DNA of 64,000 bases from Rhizoclosmatium globosum (GCA_002104985.1 MCGO01000044.1:62001-126000); one strand, 5' to 3'; positions 46,849 to 58,822 are shown, counted from the stretch's first letter. Program-made: numbers and translations. Notes: generated by a model not told the origin, from the sequence alone.

Positions 46849-48604
46849 ATGGATGAATCAAACCCAAGCAACGTCATCTCCCCTCGATCAAGCCTATTCT
46901 CATTCTCACCCAATCGCTCCTTCACAGTAACACCTTCTGAACTTCCTCGACACACGAGTATCGCGTCCAGGAGGCTGAGTATTAAATCATTTGGACCCGG
47001 CAAAGTTGTTCCTTCCAACCAAATGGCGCGTGTATTGTTCGAGTCAGAAGAAACAGTGATCAATGAAGCAACGGGACAAATCGCCGAGAAGCCTGACTTA
47101 ATGAGTGAGGAGGAGGTTGATTCCAATTCACCTGCACAATCCAAAGACTTACCAGATTCAGACGCTACTGATTCGAAAGTTACTGTCTCAATGTATATAA
47201 CGTTGTTGTTTCATATGTGTTTTCCTGTCTCACTGATTTGTCTTTTGTTTCTTGTTCCGCTCACGGAACCCACAAAGTATTGGGATACGAATCAAGTTTC
47301 GAATTTGATGGTGTTTGTGGAGGCGTTGTTTGTTGTCTTTGTGCTATTCCCTATCGCGTTCTTGAATGTGCAGCATAAGATGCAAGTGATTGTCTGCTCA
47401 TGGTGGATGCTTGCTCCATTGGTGGCTGCACATTTAATTCAATTAATATTCACCGTATATGTGCCGTATTGGGTTGGGTTGTATCCCATACCGTTCCTGT
47501 TTTGGGGAGTTGGTAAGAATTTTGTTTGGTATGCAATGTTTCTTAATTGTTTTATAGGGCCAGCTATATGGTCTGTTGGCTCATTTTTCTGTTCACTTGC
47601 ATTTGTCAAAGAGATGAGGCAGCAAGAGATATATCCTTCTGGACATCAATCAGATTTTATAACCGCTCTCAAATGCTTCTCTATTCTTTTGGCAGCTGCA
47701 GTTGGTGCTTACTTATTCCTTGGCTGTCTTGTTGTCATCAAGTTTTCTCATACTTGGTATACACTGTTGATAACATCAACATTCGGTTTCATGGCCCGTA
47801 TCGCGTTGACGTATCTTTGCTACGAATATATAAAGGCTCCATATGGTCGCCACTCTGAAGGGTGGCTCGAGATTTTTCTCAGCTCTGTTTCATTTGCCTG
47901 GTTCAAATTTGCACTTCCAGAAATTGATGATATCGGATTATTCGCGCTCACAGCAGTTTCAGATTGCTTCCTTCTCGCAATCTACGGAGTTTGGATGGTT
48001 CCTGCCTTTGAAGCATGGATGCTGTCAGAACCGATTCCAAGGGAACCTTTTCAACCTGCGGCCATCGTTTTGAAGATCTGGGAGACATACATTTGGAGGA
48101 AACCCATCCTAAGATTTCAAAAGAAGGTAACCAAAAACTGGAAGGTACTCGCGCGAACACGAATCTTCTCGTTGCTATGGAGCCATTTGAGTAGCACTGT
48201 GACCTTCATGTGTTTTTATTCCATGGTGATCTTTTCCCCAAACGGTAAATATATGGCGTTTTATACCACAGACTTGCAAGTATGGCAAGACAGTATGGTA
48301 GCATCAGCTGTATTCTTTGTACTTCAGATCTTGACTGTATTGGTCTTGATGGCTGCGAGTCATTATGGAAAACAAGGAAAGGGGGTGCCTGACAGCAAGG
48401 AGGAGGAAGATATTCATCTGTTTGAACATGGAGTCTTGCTGTTTCAATTGGTGAGTTGCTGACGTTGCCTAAGATTCAAAGTAACACATACACCAGCCTA
48501 AAAACTACCTTTTCGTATGGGCCATTGAGGCAAGTACATTGGTGTTCATTAATACTCTGTTTCTGAAGCAAGCCGGAACTTTGTATTCATACTACCAGCA
48601 TTAA
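46849..48604 (+). CDS. Multipass membrane protein of unknown family, copy TM-B
   Basis: Three exons (introns of 45 and 46 bp at the same positions as in TM-A) encode 554 aa from MDESNPSNVISPRSSLFSFS. The N-terminal ~120 residues are polar and Ser-rich and differ from TM-A. From VSMYITLLFHMCFPVSLICL onward the two align throughout, with the same ten to eleven hydrophobic segments and shared motifs TEPTKYWD.NQVSNLMVFVEA, APYGRHSEGWLEIF, SEPIPREPFQP and WKVLARTRIF. It ends TLVFINTLFLKQAGTLYSYY. Identity is patchy at nucleotide level: 151 bp are identical including silent sites, while other parts have many silent changes. It lies head-to-head with module gene A. Function unknown. Confidence 0.82.
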
Positions 48605-48682
48605 TCTTACTTGTATATCATTTTTGCTTTATTGCTATACAATCCTTTTGTTTTCTCCGTTGTTCTTCTCAAAAATAGTGGG

Positions 48683-49973
48683 ATGCAAAAGAGGTGGGGC
48701 ACAGAAGCACACTACCACATTACCACGCCCGGCACCGATGAGTTCTACTTTAGCGCAGGCCAGTGGAGTCCAGATGGAACGTGTCTTCTCACACTGGACT
48801 CGTCCCGCACAGTCCGTCTATTCAACACACCTGCATCCCTCTTTGATGCAGCAGCTGACCCAGGCCCACGGGACGCAGCCCTTGTCCTCACACGTGCGGA
48901 TCCAATTTATGCGGCAGCCTGGCCGCCGGGAATGCGGTCGGCGGATCCTGAAAGCTGCGTGTTTGCCCTTGCGACAAGGGATCACCCTTTGTTGTTGATT
49001 GATGCGTACACTGGATTGGTCAGGGGAAAGTACACTGGTGAGTTTATACCTTGATTGAGACGATGCTATCCACTAATCCATTTGGATGAATCATAAAGCG
49101 CTTGCTGATGGAGACATGACGACTGCTCCGCATTCGCTTGCCTTCTCGCCAGATGGAACAACGCTGTATGGTGGAATGGAGAACAAGATTGCTGTATTTG
49201 ATATCAATATCCAGGGAAACAATCCTCTCTCGTACCTCAACACTACGCCCACCAGGAAGTCAATGTACGGGCAAAAGGGACTTCTCTCGCATCTGTCTAC
49301 TTCTCCATTTCATCCGACTCTTTTGCTTGCGTCCTCATACTCAAAGTCGTTTGCGGTATATGACACAACTTGTGGCGAATCTGTTGCTCTCATTTCAGGA
49401 ATCCCTGGAACTGGCGTTACTCAAGCCGAATTCAGTGCCGCCGATGCCTCATTAATTCTTGTTGCGTCTCGCAGATCGAATGTTATTCAAGCTTATGATG
49501 CACGAAACCTTGCGGATGGTGCACCTCTCTTTGAGCTTCCCCGTCCAGGAAACACGAATCAACGTATTGCATTCTCGCAAAGCCCCGATGGAAAGCTTCT
49601 TGTCACAGGGGATTCGAATGGAAATGTACTTGTCTATGATTTGGTGGAAGCTTCTCGTTCGAGTGCAAGTTCAAAAGGGAATGATGGGAATATGACAGAT
49701 ATTGGAGACACAACCACGAATACGGTGCTTATCAATGCTACAAAAATAAGCGATGAAGCTGTTGCTTCAGCTGTTGTGCATCCATATTATTACCCTGATT
49801 CAGAGTCTGGCAAAACAACGTACTGGATGGCTGCTGTCACCGGGGAACGGCGGCAACTATCAATACCTGGAAGCAATTACCAAGATTCAGATTCAGATAT
49901 GGAGACTGATCATGTTGAGACGAGGGGGACAGGAGTGTCTGCTGAAATTAATATGTTTCAAATAACTAAGTAA
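48683..49973 (+). CDS. WRAP53: WD40 protein of the WRAP53/TCAB1 (SWT21) family
   Basis: Two exons encode a WD40 propeller from MQKRWGTEAHYHITTPGTDE. Family landmarks: FYFSAGQWSPDGTCLLTLDS, DPIYAAAWPPGM, RDHPLLLIDAYTGLVRGKYT, then after a short intron APHSLAFSPDGTTLYGGMEN, GLLSHLSTSPFHPTLLLASS, VIQAYDARN and NTNQRIAFSQSPDGKLLVTG. The repeated S-PDG-L element and the order match WRAP53, which binds CAB-box RNAs and delivers scaRNAs and telomerase RNA to Cajal bodies; the yeast relative SWT21 is linked to splicing. An in-frame ATG at 48611 would add a hydrophobic stretch just past the TM-B stop; I prefer 48683. Confidence 0.82.
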
Positions 49974-50072
49974 ATAATACAGCTAAATTATTTTCATTTG
50001 CACTGTTTGATTGTTGGTAATCGAATCAGTTACCAACAAAGCATTTTAATGTCATCATCAATTCAATTAAGT

Positions 50073-52068
50073 TCACTTCTGGGCCAAACCTTTGCCCAAC
50101 TCGCCCAAAACAGCATCATCCGTCAACCCTTCCTTCTTTACAAACTCAACAACAACCCCAGCAGCAAGCTTTCTCACCCTAGCATCTTCCTCTTCCTCCC
50201 CCACCGCATTCCGTTTACTCTTCTTCGGAGTTTCCAACAAACTCTCCAACAAAGCCGCCAACGCAACCTGCCGCCCATCCACCCCTCCACAAATCCTCAC
50301 ATAATCTCTCACAACCCTCTCCCCAAACTCCAAATCCGGAACCCCCAATCCAACACCCGCCTTCAAAAACGCCGCCGCAACAATTTCCCTCTCCTCCTCC
50401 CCTCTCAACGCATCCACAACAACACGCCACTGATCCTCCCTAATCCCCGCAACACCCAGCCCCCTTGCATCCCAGTCCTCCCGTTCAGGACACACAACGC
50501 CTTCATACAACCTTCTCAGAACTTTCAACTCGCCCATGTTAGACAACACCGCCACAACGCCACACGCATCACGCATTGAAACGACGCCATCGCCTTGCAC
50601 ACAGAGACGCGTCCATACGTCGAGAACGTCGTACACGACTGCAGCGTCGAACCCGTCAACGCCTTGTCGCTGTGTTGCGTGCATGTGGGGAAGCACGTGT
50701 GTGCGAATGAAGCGAGAGATTTGGCGGACGTCGCCGGGTCCGGTGGAGAGGGACTGTTTCAGGACGCGCATGCTGTTTCGGAGGTTGTTTGATTGGAGGT
50801 AGACTTGAGCGAGGATGATGGATGCGGAGATTGTTAGAGGGGTGATGCGTTCGATGCGTGTGGCGGTTTCTAGGACGGGTTGGAGGGTGGTTGATTTATC
50901 GTTGTTGTTGTGGTTGGATTGATGGGGTTGTTTTGACCGGGTCCAGACGGAGGTGAGCACTTTTCGTTGCACGGATTCGTTGCGGAGGGCGTGGGGCCAT
51001 CCGTTTTCCATGTCAGCGAGAATGTCGTAGACGGAGTCGGGAGTAATTATGATTTGGAAGGTTTCAGCGTCAGGGCCTTTTGTTTTTGCGAGATGGAGGA
51101 GGGTGCGGTGGGCAACTTCGGGGTCTGTGTGGTGGCGGACAAGCTGGTTGTAGAGGTGGGTAGATACTTTCGAGGTGTGGTGATGAGTGAGGATGGATTC
51201 CAAGGCTTTTGTTGCAATAGCTGGGTCAATTTGGGCTGCATGGAGAAGGAAAGGGGCTTGTAAGTGGCGAGATGTTGGAGCCAAATTGATGCGCGCGGCA
51301 CGGTCAATGACGGAAAGAGCTGCGGTAGGGTTCTTTGCGTGTATGTATTGGTTCACCATTTCGACAAAGGGTGATTCGTGCGTGAACTCAGGGTGGGTAC
51401 TGATTGTTTCGGTATATCGAAGGAGAAGGTATTCTGCGAGATGGATAGATTTTGCCGAATGCATCAGGGACCGTAAGGCAGATGGGAAGAGGCGAGGGTG
51501 GAAGGGCAGTTCTGAAGTTGAAGTTGATGAAGGCTGAAATGCTGCCAATAGAGTTTGGAACAATTGTTCAGTGAGAGCAGTAGCTGTTTGGGTGTCTGAT
51601 ACTTCGTTGAGTTGATCGAGGATGGGTGATAGAAGAGCATTGAGCTGTAACGAAGTGAGTGCTTGATCAAAGAAAGGGAAGGTGGATAGTTACCTGAGTA
51701 TGATCTCTGTACTTTGGCGGCAGTCTCTTCTTCTTTTCTAGTTTTGCTGATTGATTTAAAGACAGGGCAGCGTGGGAGTGAGAGTACAGCATCGCTTCCA
51801 AGTTATTTGACAGCAGACTAGTCCTAGTGGCCATTGAAGTTGAAGCAGCCGATCTGCGGCCCCGGCGTCGTCGCTGCAGCTGAGCCACTTGTTTCAAACG
51901 GGCAAGTCGCAGCTCCGAGGCCTGGGCAAACACGGGCACATCGCCTGGCTCCGCTGTTCGAAGCCACGAGGGAAACACACGCTGACTCAGCGGAACGATC
52001 GTCTGGTCGCGGATTGAGGAAATGGGCAGGCTTTGTGCGGCTGTGGTGATGTACCGCCGAAGAAGCAT
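50073..52068 (-). CDS. Mitochondrial helical-repeat (PPR-like) protein
   Basis: The ATG at 52068 opens MLLRRYITTAAQSLPISS, an Arg/Ser/Ala-rich sequence of the mitochondrial-targeting kind. After an Arg-rich stretch (QLQRRRRGRRSAAS) and one intron (about 51692-51644), the large exon encodes many paired helices, e.g. HLAEYLLLRYTETISTHPEF, NPTAALSVIDRAARINLAPT and SASIILAQVYLQSNNLRNSM. The period and residue pattern resemble pentatricopeptide or similar RNA-binding helical repeats, but I cannot assign a family. A role in mitochondrial RNA processing or translation is a reasonable guess only. The last ~500 bp of coding strand are strongly G-rich and the middle is C-rich. Confidence 0.6.
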
Positions 52069-52222
52069 TTGGATGTGGTTGGTTGGTTGGTTGGTTGTTT
52101 TCGTTTGTTTTGTTGTTGTTGATCGCGGAAAAAAGAGAAGAGGGAAGAACGAGTCCCCAATGATTATGAAGTGACTTTATTAGACTATGTACAGTACAGT
52201 ATGGATGATGCCGTCGTGGATT

Positions 52223-52567
52223 TCATGCGTACGACTCAATTGCCATGCGTACAAGGTGCTTGCCGGGTACCATTATCATCCCAACATACCGCCTCTCATC
52301 TTAACGTGATAGATGCAGTTAGAGACAGATTCAAAAGAGAAAAGGAACAGTCCAATTAAAATACTCACCCTTCTTTTCACCAGTATCTTCATCGTCGTTG
52401 ACAGAGTACTCCTCTGCCCCACTCAGAATAACATTCTTGTACTTGTCCACACACATGAATACTCCGGTGAAGATACGTCCATCCGATGCCTCAATGCGTG
52501 CCTTGATGCCCAGCATCGACTGCAGTTCTCGAATCTCGGGTGTGTCAACATCGGTTGGTTGGGCCAT
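52223..52567 (-). CDS. NAA38: NatC N-terminal acetyltransferase auxiliary subunit NAA38 (Lsm-like)
   Basis: Two exons separated by a 69-bp intron give exactly 91 aa from MAQPTDVDTPEIRELQSMLG. The Sm-fold motif is split: Sm1 is KARIEASDGRIFTGVFMCVD with KNVILSGAEEY, and exon 2 gives ERRYVGMIMVPGKHLVRMAI. The ending MIMVPGKH-V...IE is typical of LSMD1/NAA38 rather than of U6 LSm proteins. NatC acetylates N-termini starting Met-Leu/Ile/Phe. The intron splices AAGAAGG to ATGAGAGG; the unspliced frame would stop earlier with a different sequence. An LSM8-like assignment is the main alternative. Confidence 0.8.
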
Positions 52568-52854
52568 TTTGAAAAGAAACCAAGACAGAGAAATAGAGGA
52601 AGAAGGGGAGAAGGAGAAGAGAATGAAAGAACTTGTGAAGAGATATTTACTCAATAGAATAACACCTCTTTTCTTCTTTCTTTTTCTCACTTGCTTCTCT
52701 GACAAAACTCTTTCTCAAAAAGGAATGCATTTTGGAGCATCGATCGGGCCAGCGACAGTCACCGCAGCTGTTGCAGCCTCCACTGGTGTAGCATCCCTGG
52801 TAAGACTCAAATAAGTGGCAGGATCATTCTTAACACGAGCTAATGCGGAACAGA

Positions 52855-54829
52855 TGGAACGCAAGAAGAATCTGGCCTCAACAACACACACAACGTCAAA
52901 AGGTATGCTTCCCAAACGCGTCCCTACCCCTCTAACCCTTCCACCTTTCAAACAGTCCCTCTTGCTGTACGCCCACGCCGCAGTGCCCTCGGTGATATGA
53001 CAAATGGATCAGTAGCCAACGTTCCCGCCAGCACCAACAACAACAGCAGCAATGTAAACACCGCAACACCCTTCCCAAACACAACTCCATCCAACTTAAA
53101 CTATCTCCTATCTAATATTGGAACCACTTAGACCCTTCTTAAGCGCGTGGTCACCAAAGAAGCAGATGACGCCGGTGATGCGCGGGCAAAGCGCGTCCGG
53201 ACTTCTTCAAACACGGCCCAATCAGCACACGCCCAAAAAGAAACTACGTCAAAACCATCGCTGCCTCAACTGTCAAACTCATCCGCAAACTTGGCTGTCC
53301 GGGCCCGCGCAACTGTCGCATCGCGTCTCCGTCAGCAGCAGCCTCTTTCCATCGCAAATTCCCAAAAGCGTCCTGCTTGGAACCAGCATGTTCCTGCAAA
53401 ACACGCAATTATTGTCCCTCCGCCTTCGGTCAGCGGCTCTGTCCTTCCTGTCGAAAAGAAGGCTCCTCCCCCCTCTTCAGCAAAACCTGTGCATAGCATC
53501 CTCAAATCTTCTATTAAACAACAACAGCATTCTAGCCATAATTTACGCGAATCTACAAAGCAAGCTACAGCTTCCAGTCTCGTTTCTTCTCAGCCCACAA
53601 AACCTCACACTGCCAATCATACAACCACTCACGCGCGTCACCATCACACTGCAGCATCTGCCATGGAAGTAGATGGAGACGCTGACATGGTATCCCATCA
53701 GCACACTACATCTGCCCAAACTAGAGTCACTGTACAGGAATCCACCACCATTTTGGTCCAACATAAAGAAGCACACCACCATACCCACACTTCTAAACCT
53801 GCCCATCAACAACATGCAAGTCATACAAAACGGCCAGCTGTTGCCGCCGCCGTCCCAAAACCTCTCACTGTGTACAACCCTAGACTCCACAACTCCACTC
53901 CACCCCAAGACCCAATCATAGAGTACGCCGATGAAATCTTTGAATATATGAGAGAAATGGAAGTGAGTAGAAACCATACCCATACTTTTTTTCTCACCTC
54001 CCACCCCTTCCTCCCTTCCTCACCTTAAAAAAAAACATACAGATGAAAACCCTTCCAAACCCACAGTACATGACAACCCTCCAACCGCACCTAACATGGC
54101 CCATGCGCAAAATGCTCGTTGACTGGCTGCACACTCTCCACACGAAACTCAAACTCCTCCCTGAAACCCTCTACCTCACGATAAACCTCCTTGACAGATT
54201 CATGTCCCTGAAACCCGGCGTCTCAGTGGAGAAGTTCCAGCTCGTTGGTGTGACTGCGTTGTTTGTAGCGGCCAAGTATGAAGAGATTATGGTTCCGAGT
54301 GTTCAGGTCCTTGTGCATATGGTGGGCGGTGGGTATACTGCGGATGAGATTTTGAAGGCGGAGAGGTTTATGTTGGGGGTGTTTGGGTTTGGGGTTGGGT
54401 ATAATGGGCCGTGTTCGTTTTTGAGGAGGGTTGGAGGGAAGGTGGCGGATGTTCGGTGTGGGCTTTTGGCGAGGTATTTTTGTGAGTGTAGTCTTTTGGG
54501 GGAGGTTTTTGTGGGGGTTCCTGTGAGTATGGTTGTGGCGAGTGCGGTTTATTTGGGGAGGAAGGTGTTGGGCGTTGCGGGGGAATGGGTGAGTCTCTCT
54601 TTGTTGTTTTTTAGTTTGTTGAGCTGACAAATTCATGTAGAATGCGGAGTGTGTGAAAACGACGGGATATGCGGAGACTCAACTTGTTGGATGTGCAAAG
54701 GCGTTGTATGAAGTTGTTTCGGAAGTTGGAACGGAGGCGGGAGTGTTTATCAAGTATGCAGATGCAAAGTATTCTCATGTGGCAACGTTCGTGAAGGAGT
54801 TTACGTTAAGAAATGTGGCAAATTGTTAA
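52855..54829 (+). CDS. B-type mitotic cyclin
   Basis: Exons from MERKKNLASTTHTTSK continue into VPLAVRPRRSALGDMTNGSV (RRALG[DE][IM]TN is the usual B-cyclin opening), a Thr/His/Gln-rich linker, and EYADEIFEYMREME. The cyclin box follows: LTWPMRKMLVDWLHTLHTKL, LLPETLYLTINLLDRFMSLK, EKFQLVGVTALFVAAKYEEI. The second cyclin fold ends CVKTTGYAETQLVGCAKALY and YSHVATFVKEFTLRNV. An RxxL-type destruction box is plausible in RRSALGDMTN. It should activate Cdk1 at mitosis. The start at 52855 is the first ATG in frame; an ATG at 52725 in another frame has no fitting intron and may be an upstream ORF. The second half is exceptionally G-rich on the coding strand (54340-54600). Confidence 0.9.
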
Positions 54830-55225
54830 GTCAAACAGTTTTTTGGACTTTTTTAACTCTTTTCCTTTCCCAATAAATTAAACGAAATATTTGGCGAATT
54901 ACTTATCAATAATATAAAAGATATAAGGAGACTATCGTAAGATTCTTTTAGCTTTCGTCGTTAGCCGCCAGGTCAAGCAAAGAAGTGTAGGAGAAGAGAC
55001 AGTCATAATTACAACAAATAAGGAAATGAATTGAAAGGAGGAGATAAGGAAGCAGCGCCACCCGGAAACGGATGGAATGTGGATTGAAACGTGACCAAAT
55101 TTCCCAATGAAGTTGGTCACGCACCCACATTTGCATGCTCGTCACACGACCTACCTTCAAAATAAGCTTTAAAAGTGGCCTACCCTCAATGCAGGCGTTA
55201 ACCATCAAGAAACGAATCTACCCTG
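54830..55225. other. Intergenic region between cyclin and secreted-protein genes
   Basis: 396 bp. The first ~120 bp are AT-rich and include AATAAA, the likely 3' end of the cyclin transcript. Closer to the next gene, CTTTAAAAG lies about 55 bp upstream of the ATG at 55226 and could serve as a weak TATA element. Short open frames on the minus strand have no recognisable features. No tRNA or repeat was seen. Confidence 0.6.
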
Positions 55226-56487
55226 ATGATTGTTACTGCGCTCCTCCTTGCCCTGTCCGTCTCCGCCTTTAAGGACTTTAGACAGTCTCTTCCAGTCTCG
55301 GATAATGCCCCAGTGCAGGCTGCCCCTGCTGCTGCCTTAAAGTACGGTGGCGGACCAGTTCTGGCCAATGTTGAGGTATTATCAGCCAAGGAACGGACAA
55401 GCCAACCATAATAACCAACCACAATGCATAGATTTTCCCCGTGTACTACGGTTCCGACACTCTCTTCCAATCTCAGACAACCGCATTCTACGCCAGTGTT
55501 GCCAACTCCCCCTTGATGGACATGATGTCCCAGTACTCCACTCCATCTCAAAAGATTGGCCGTGGTAAATTGGTTGGATCCTATGTGATTGCTTCACCCT
55601 CCAAGAAATCGATTTCGGAAACGGATATCCAGGCTGCCTTGCAGAACTTGGTGTCGCAGGGGATTATCAAGCCGAATGCAAACACGTATGTTCCGTTCCA
55701 TTTGGCGCCTTCTGTTAGCATTTCGGGGCAGTGTGAGTTTACTTTCTGTTTCATCTTAGTTCTTTGTGATTGGGATAGTAATTTTGAATTTTTTTTGAAG
55801 GTTCCACGTTCTGCGCTTTCCACAACAGCGTCCAAACGTCTGCGGGACAAGTTGCGTACGGAGTCATTCCAGATCAGAGTGGACAATGTCTTGGTTGCGG
55901 TGGTGCCGGCGGTCAAGGTGACGCGTTCAGAGCCGTCACGGACAGTGCTTCCCATGAATTGGCAGAAGCTGTCACTGACCCACAACCAACGACTGGATGG
56001 AACGGAAGTGGTGGTGAAATCGGTGACTTGTGAGTGATTGTTATAGTATATTTCGGAAACTAAACGAACTGGAAAAAAACAGGTGTAACCCAACCTCCGG
56101 TTTCGTCACTGGTGGCGACGGACAAGTCTGGTTTATTCAAGGTGAATGGTCCAACTCACTGAACGCATGTTGGTTGGGTGATGGGTCCACTCCAGGAAAG
56201 CCAACAACCACAGCTGTTATTCCAGTCAAACAACTACTACTACAACTACAACTACAACCACTACCAGAGTGGTCGTGCAGACTACTACTACTAAAGCCAA
56301 TCCTCAAACAACTACTACTAAGGTGCCTGTTGCAACCACCACAAAGGCTTCTGGTGGCGCGACCTACGTCTCAGGCCAGTCGTGTACTACATACGGTCAG
56401 TGGCAGTGCAACAACTCGCTTATTTGCAGCTACTCTTCTAGCAGCGCCTTGGTTTGGGTCCAAGTTGGCTCTGTATCCCAGTGTTGA
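55226..56487 (+). CDS. Secreted protein with HE..TDP/GEIGDLC motif and a C-terminal Cys module
   Basis: MIVTALLLALSVSA is a clear signal peptide. After introns at about 55376-55431, 55737-55800 and 56029-56082, the mature part reads IFPVYYGSDTLFQSQTTAFY, VSQGIIKPNANTYVPFHLAP, STFCAFHNS and SASHELAEAVTDPQPTTGWN followed by GEIGDLC. His-Glu in SHELAEAVTDP suggests a metal site as in some secreted metallopeptidase-like proteins; the YYG..Q..F opening is reminiscent of EXORDIUM-type proteins. Then comes a Thr-rich linker and a terminal module, SCTTYGQWQCNNSLICSY...C, related to those of the tandem-module proteins. The frame before the Thr linker (ends GSTPGKPTTTA) and the frame of the linker and module differ by one base between about 56210 and 56235, with no splice site to explain it. 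Confidence 0.65.
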
Positions 56488-56741
56488 ATCCCTCCATTTT
56501 GAATGAATTGACTCTATGAAATCATTTAAAGTAAATAAAAAGAAGGTCTTGTACCAATTTTCCACACCAGAGACAAACCTCCAAAAGGAGGAGATGACTT
56601 GTTACATATTCAACCAGTCAAGAAAATGAACAATTCAATTCAACTCATTTTTTTACACCTATACGACCTACGAAAAAAATAAATAAACAGTCATCTATGT
56701 GATGCAGATAGAAGACAACTAAATGGAACTTTCTCTACAAC

Positions 56742-58822
56742 TTAAGCTCTGCGGGCTCTTCTCTGCTTGGCAACAAATGGAGTAGCAGAAGGGATGGTGG
56801 TGGGTACACAATTCCGCTGGATTGCTGCAAACACATCCATTAGTCCACAACCACCACACAAGGTTGTATGGTGCAGTGTTCTGGTAGGCACATTGGAAGG
56901 TCTGTCCATTCAAGCAAGTAGCAGATCCAAACACAGAGCATGGGTTGTTTGTGAATCCAGAAATCCATGGACCAACAGAACCAGTTGGAGCAATTGGAGC
57001 AACGACCCCTGTGGGTAAACAATTCCAGAAGACTGAGCCAGAACACAGGATGGAGCCCATTGCCACCACACCAACGCGTATGGAGCAGTGTTCTGGTAGG
57101 CACATTGGTAAGTAACTCCGTTAAGACATTGAGCTGATCCGAAAGTCTGGCATGCAATGTTGGTGAATCCAGAAGTCCATGAGGCTGCAGAGGCAGATGC
57201 AGTTGGGGCTGCTGGTGCTTGAGTGACAGCAGCAATTCCTGGTGGCAAGACAATTCCAGAAGATTGTGGAGGACACACCGTTGGTCCAGAGCCACCACAC
57301 AGGTCAAATGGTGCAACATTGCGGTAAGCGCATTGGTAGGTGGCGCCGTTCAAACATTGAGCTGATCCAAAGACGTGCAGGCGTTGTTGGTGAATCCAGA
57401 AACCCATGGAGTAACAGTTGCCAGAAGCAGTTGGTTGAGATGGTGGAAAACTCCTTGTGGGTACACAATTCCAGAGGATTGTTGGAGACACAGGATGGAG
57501 CCCATTGCCACCAGACCAAGTCAAATGGTGCAACGTTGCGGTAAGCACACTGGTAGGTAACTCCGTTCAAGCACTGGGCCGAACCAAAGGTAGCACAAGC
57601 ATTGTTGGTGAATCCGTTGACAGTTGGAGCTGCAGTTGGAGCAGGAGTTGGCGCAGCTGGTGCAACAGTTGGTGGACAACAATTCCAGAAGACTGTTGGA
57701 GAACACATCCAGTAGTCCACAACCACCACACCAAGTCAAATGGTGCAACATTACGGTAGGCACATTGGTAAGTAACTCCATTCACACACTGGGCAGATCC
57801 AAACACAGAGCAAGCATTGTTGGTGAATCCATTGATCCATGGGGCAGTAGTAGCAGTTGGGTTCTGGACTGGTTGTTGAACACCTTGTGGAAGAACAATT
57901 CCAGAAGACTGGGCAAGAACACAGCTTGGAGCCCATTGCCACCACACCAAGTCAAATGGAGCAACATTCCGGTAAGCACATTGGTAAGTAACTCCATTCA
58001 AACACTGCGCGGATCCGAAAACGGTACATGCGTTGTTGGTGAATCCAGATGTCCATGGAGCCGGAGTAGCAGTTGGAGTTGGAGCTGCAGTTGGAACAAC
58101 AGCTGGTGGAGCAACAACTCCAGGTGGGTACACAATTCCAGTAGACTGGGAGAGGACACATCCGTTAGTCCAGAGCCACCAGACCAAGTCGTATGGGGCA
58201 GTGTTGCGGTACGCGCACTGGTAAGTAGCTCCGTTGGAACAGGTGGCGGATCCAAAGGTAGCACACGCGTTGTTGGTGAATCCGTTGATCCATGGACCGA
58301 CACTACCAGTTGGTGCAACTGGTGGAGCAACTCCTTGAGGCAAGAAGATTCCAGACGATTGGGCAAGGACGCACATGTTGGACCATTGCCACCAGACGAG
58401 GTTGTATGGAGCTGTGGTCTGGTACGCGCACTGGTAGGTGATTCCGTTGACGCACTGAGCGGAACCAAAGACCTGGCATGGGTTGTTCGTGAAGCCGGAG
58501 GTCCATGGGGTTGGGGTGTTGGTGGCTGGTGGTGGAGGCACAACAACGGCGGTGGTTGGAAGGGGTCCTGGGTTGACAGTTTGAGGGTTCACAACACCTA
58601 AGATAATTGGATAAGGTTGGTATTTTGGTGAAGAAGGTAGACTGATATAAGTGGACTGAAATAAAGGGGCTTACCAGAGGTTTGTGGGAGAGCACAGTAG
58701 TTGACCCAAAGAGCCCAGGTTGGGGAACCAGCAGTAGCATTTGCGTAGTTACATTGAAGAGTAACACCGTTGATACATTGGGCAGCACCAAACGTGGTAC
58801 AGGTGGTTCCAATGAGAGACAT
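56742..58822 (-). pseudogene. Tandem four-cysteine-module gene, copy B, frame broken in its 3' half
   Basis: Copy B has the same two-exon structure as copy A (exon 1 58822-58675, intron 58674-58598, exon 2 from 58597) and the same module order. Modules 0-4 (58822 to about 57690) are open and close to copy A, with one 12-bp in-frame deletion in a linker. From about 57675 to 56800 there are eleven single-base indels relative to copy A (ten losses, one gain), near 57674, 57487, 57450, 57421, 57375, 57301, 57276, 57266, 57006, 56831 and 56800, so modules 5-8 fall in changing frames. The ending would have been RRARRA. Either the copy is decaying, or the assembly consensus is poor here; the abrupt limit and absence of non-1-bp indels fit the second as well. 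No restored sequence is given. Confidence 0.75.

Noticed and set aside
52725..52813. N-terminal extension of cyclin B from an ATG at 52725
   Set aside because: Joining it needs an intron of about 26 bp, shorter than any other here; an upstream ORF is more likely.
54932..55208. Minus-strand frames of 62 and 86 codons
   Set aside because: They have no recognisable features and no splice or promoter context; the region is treated as intergenic.
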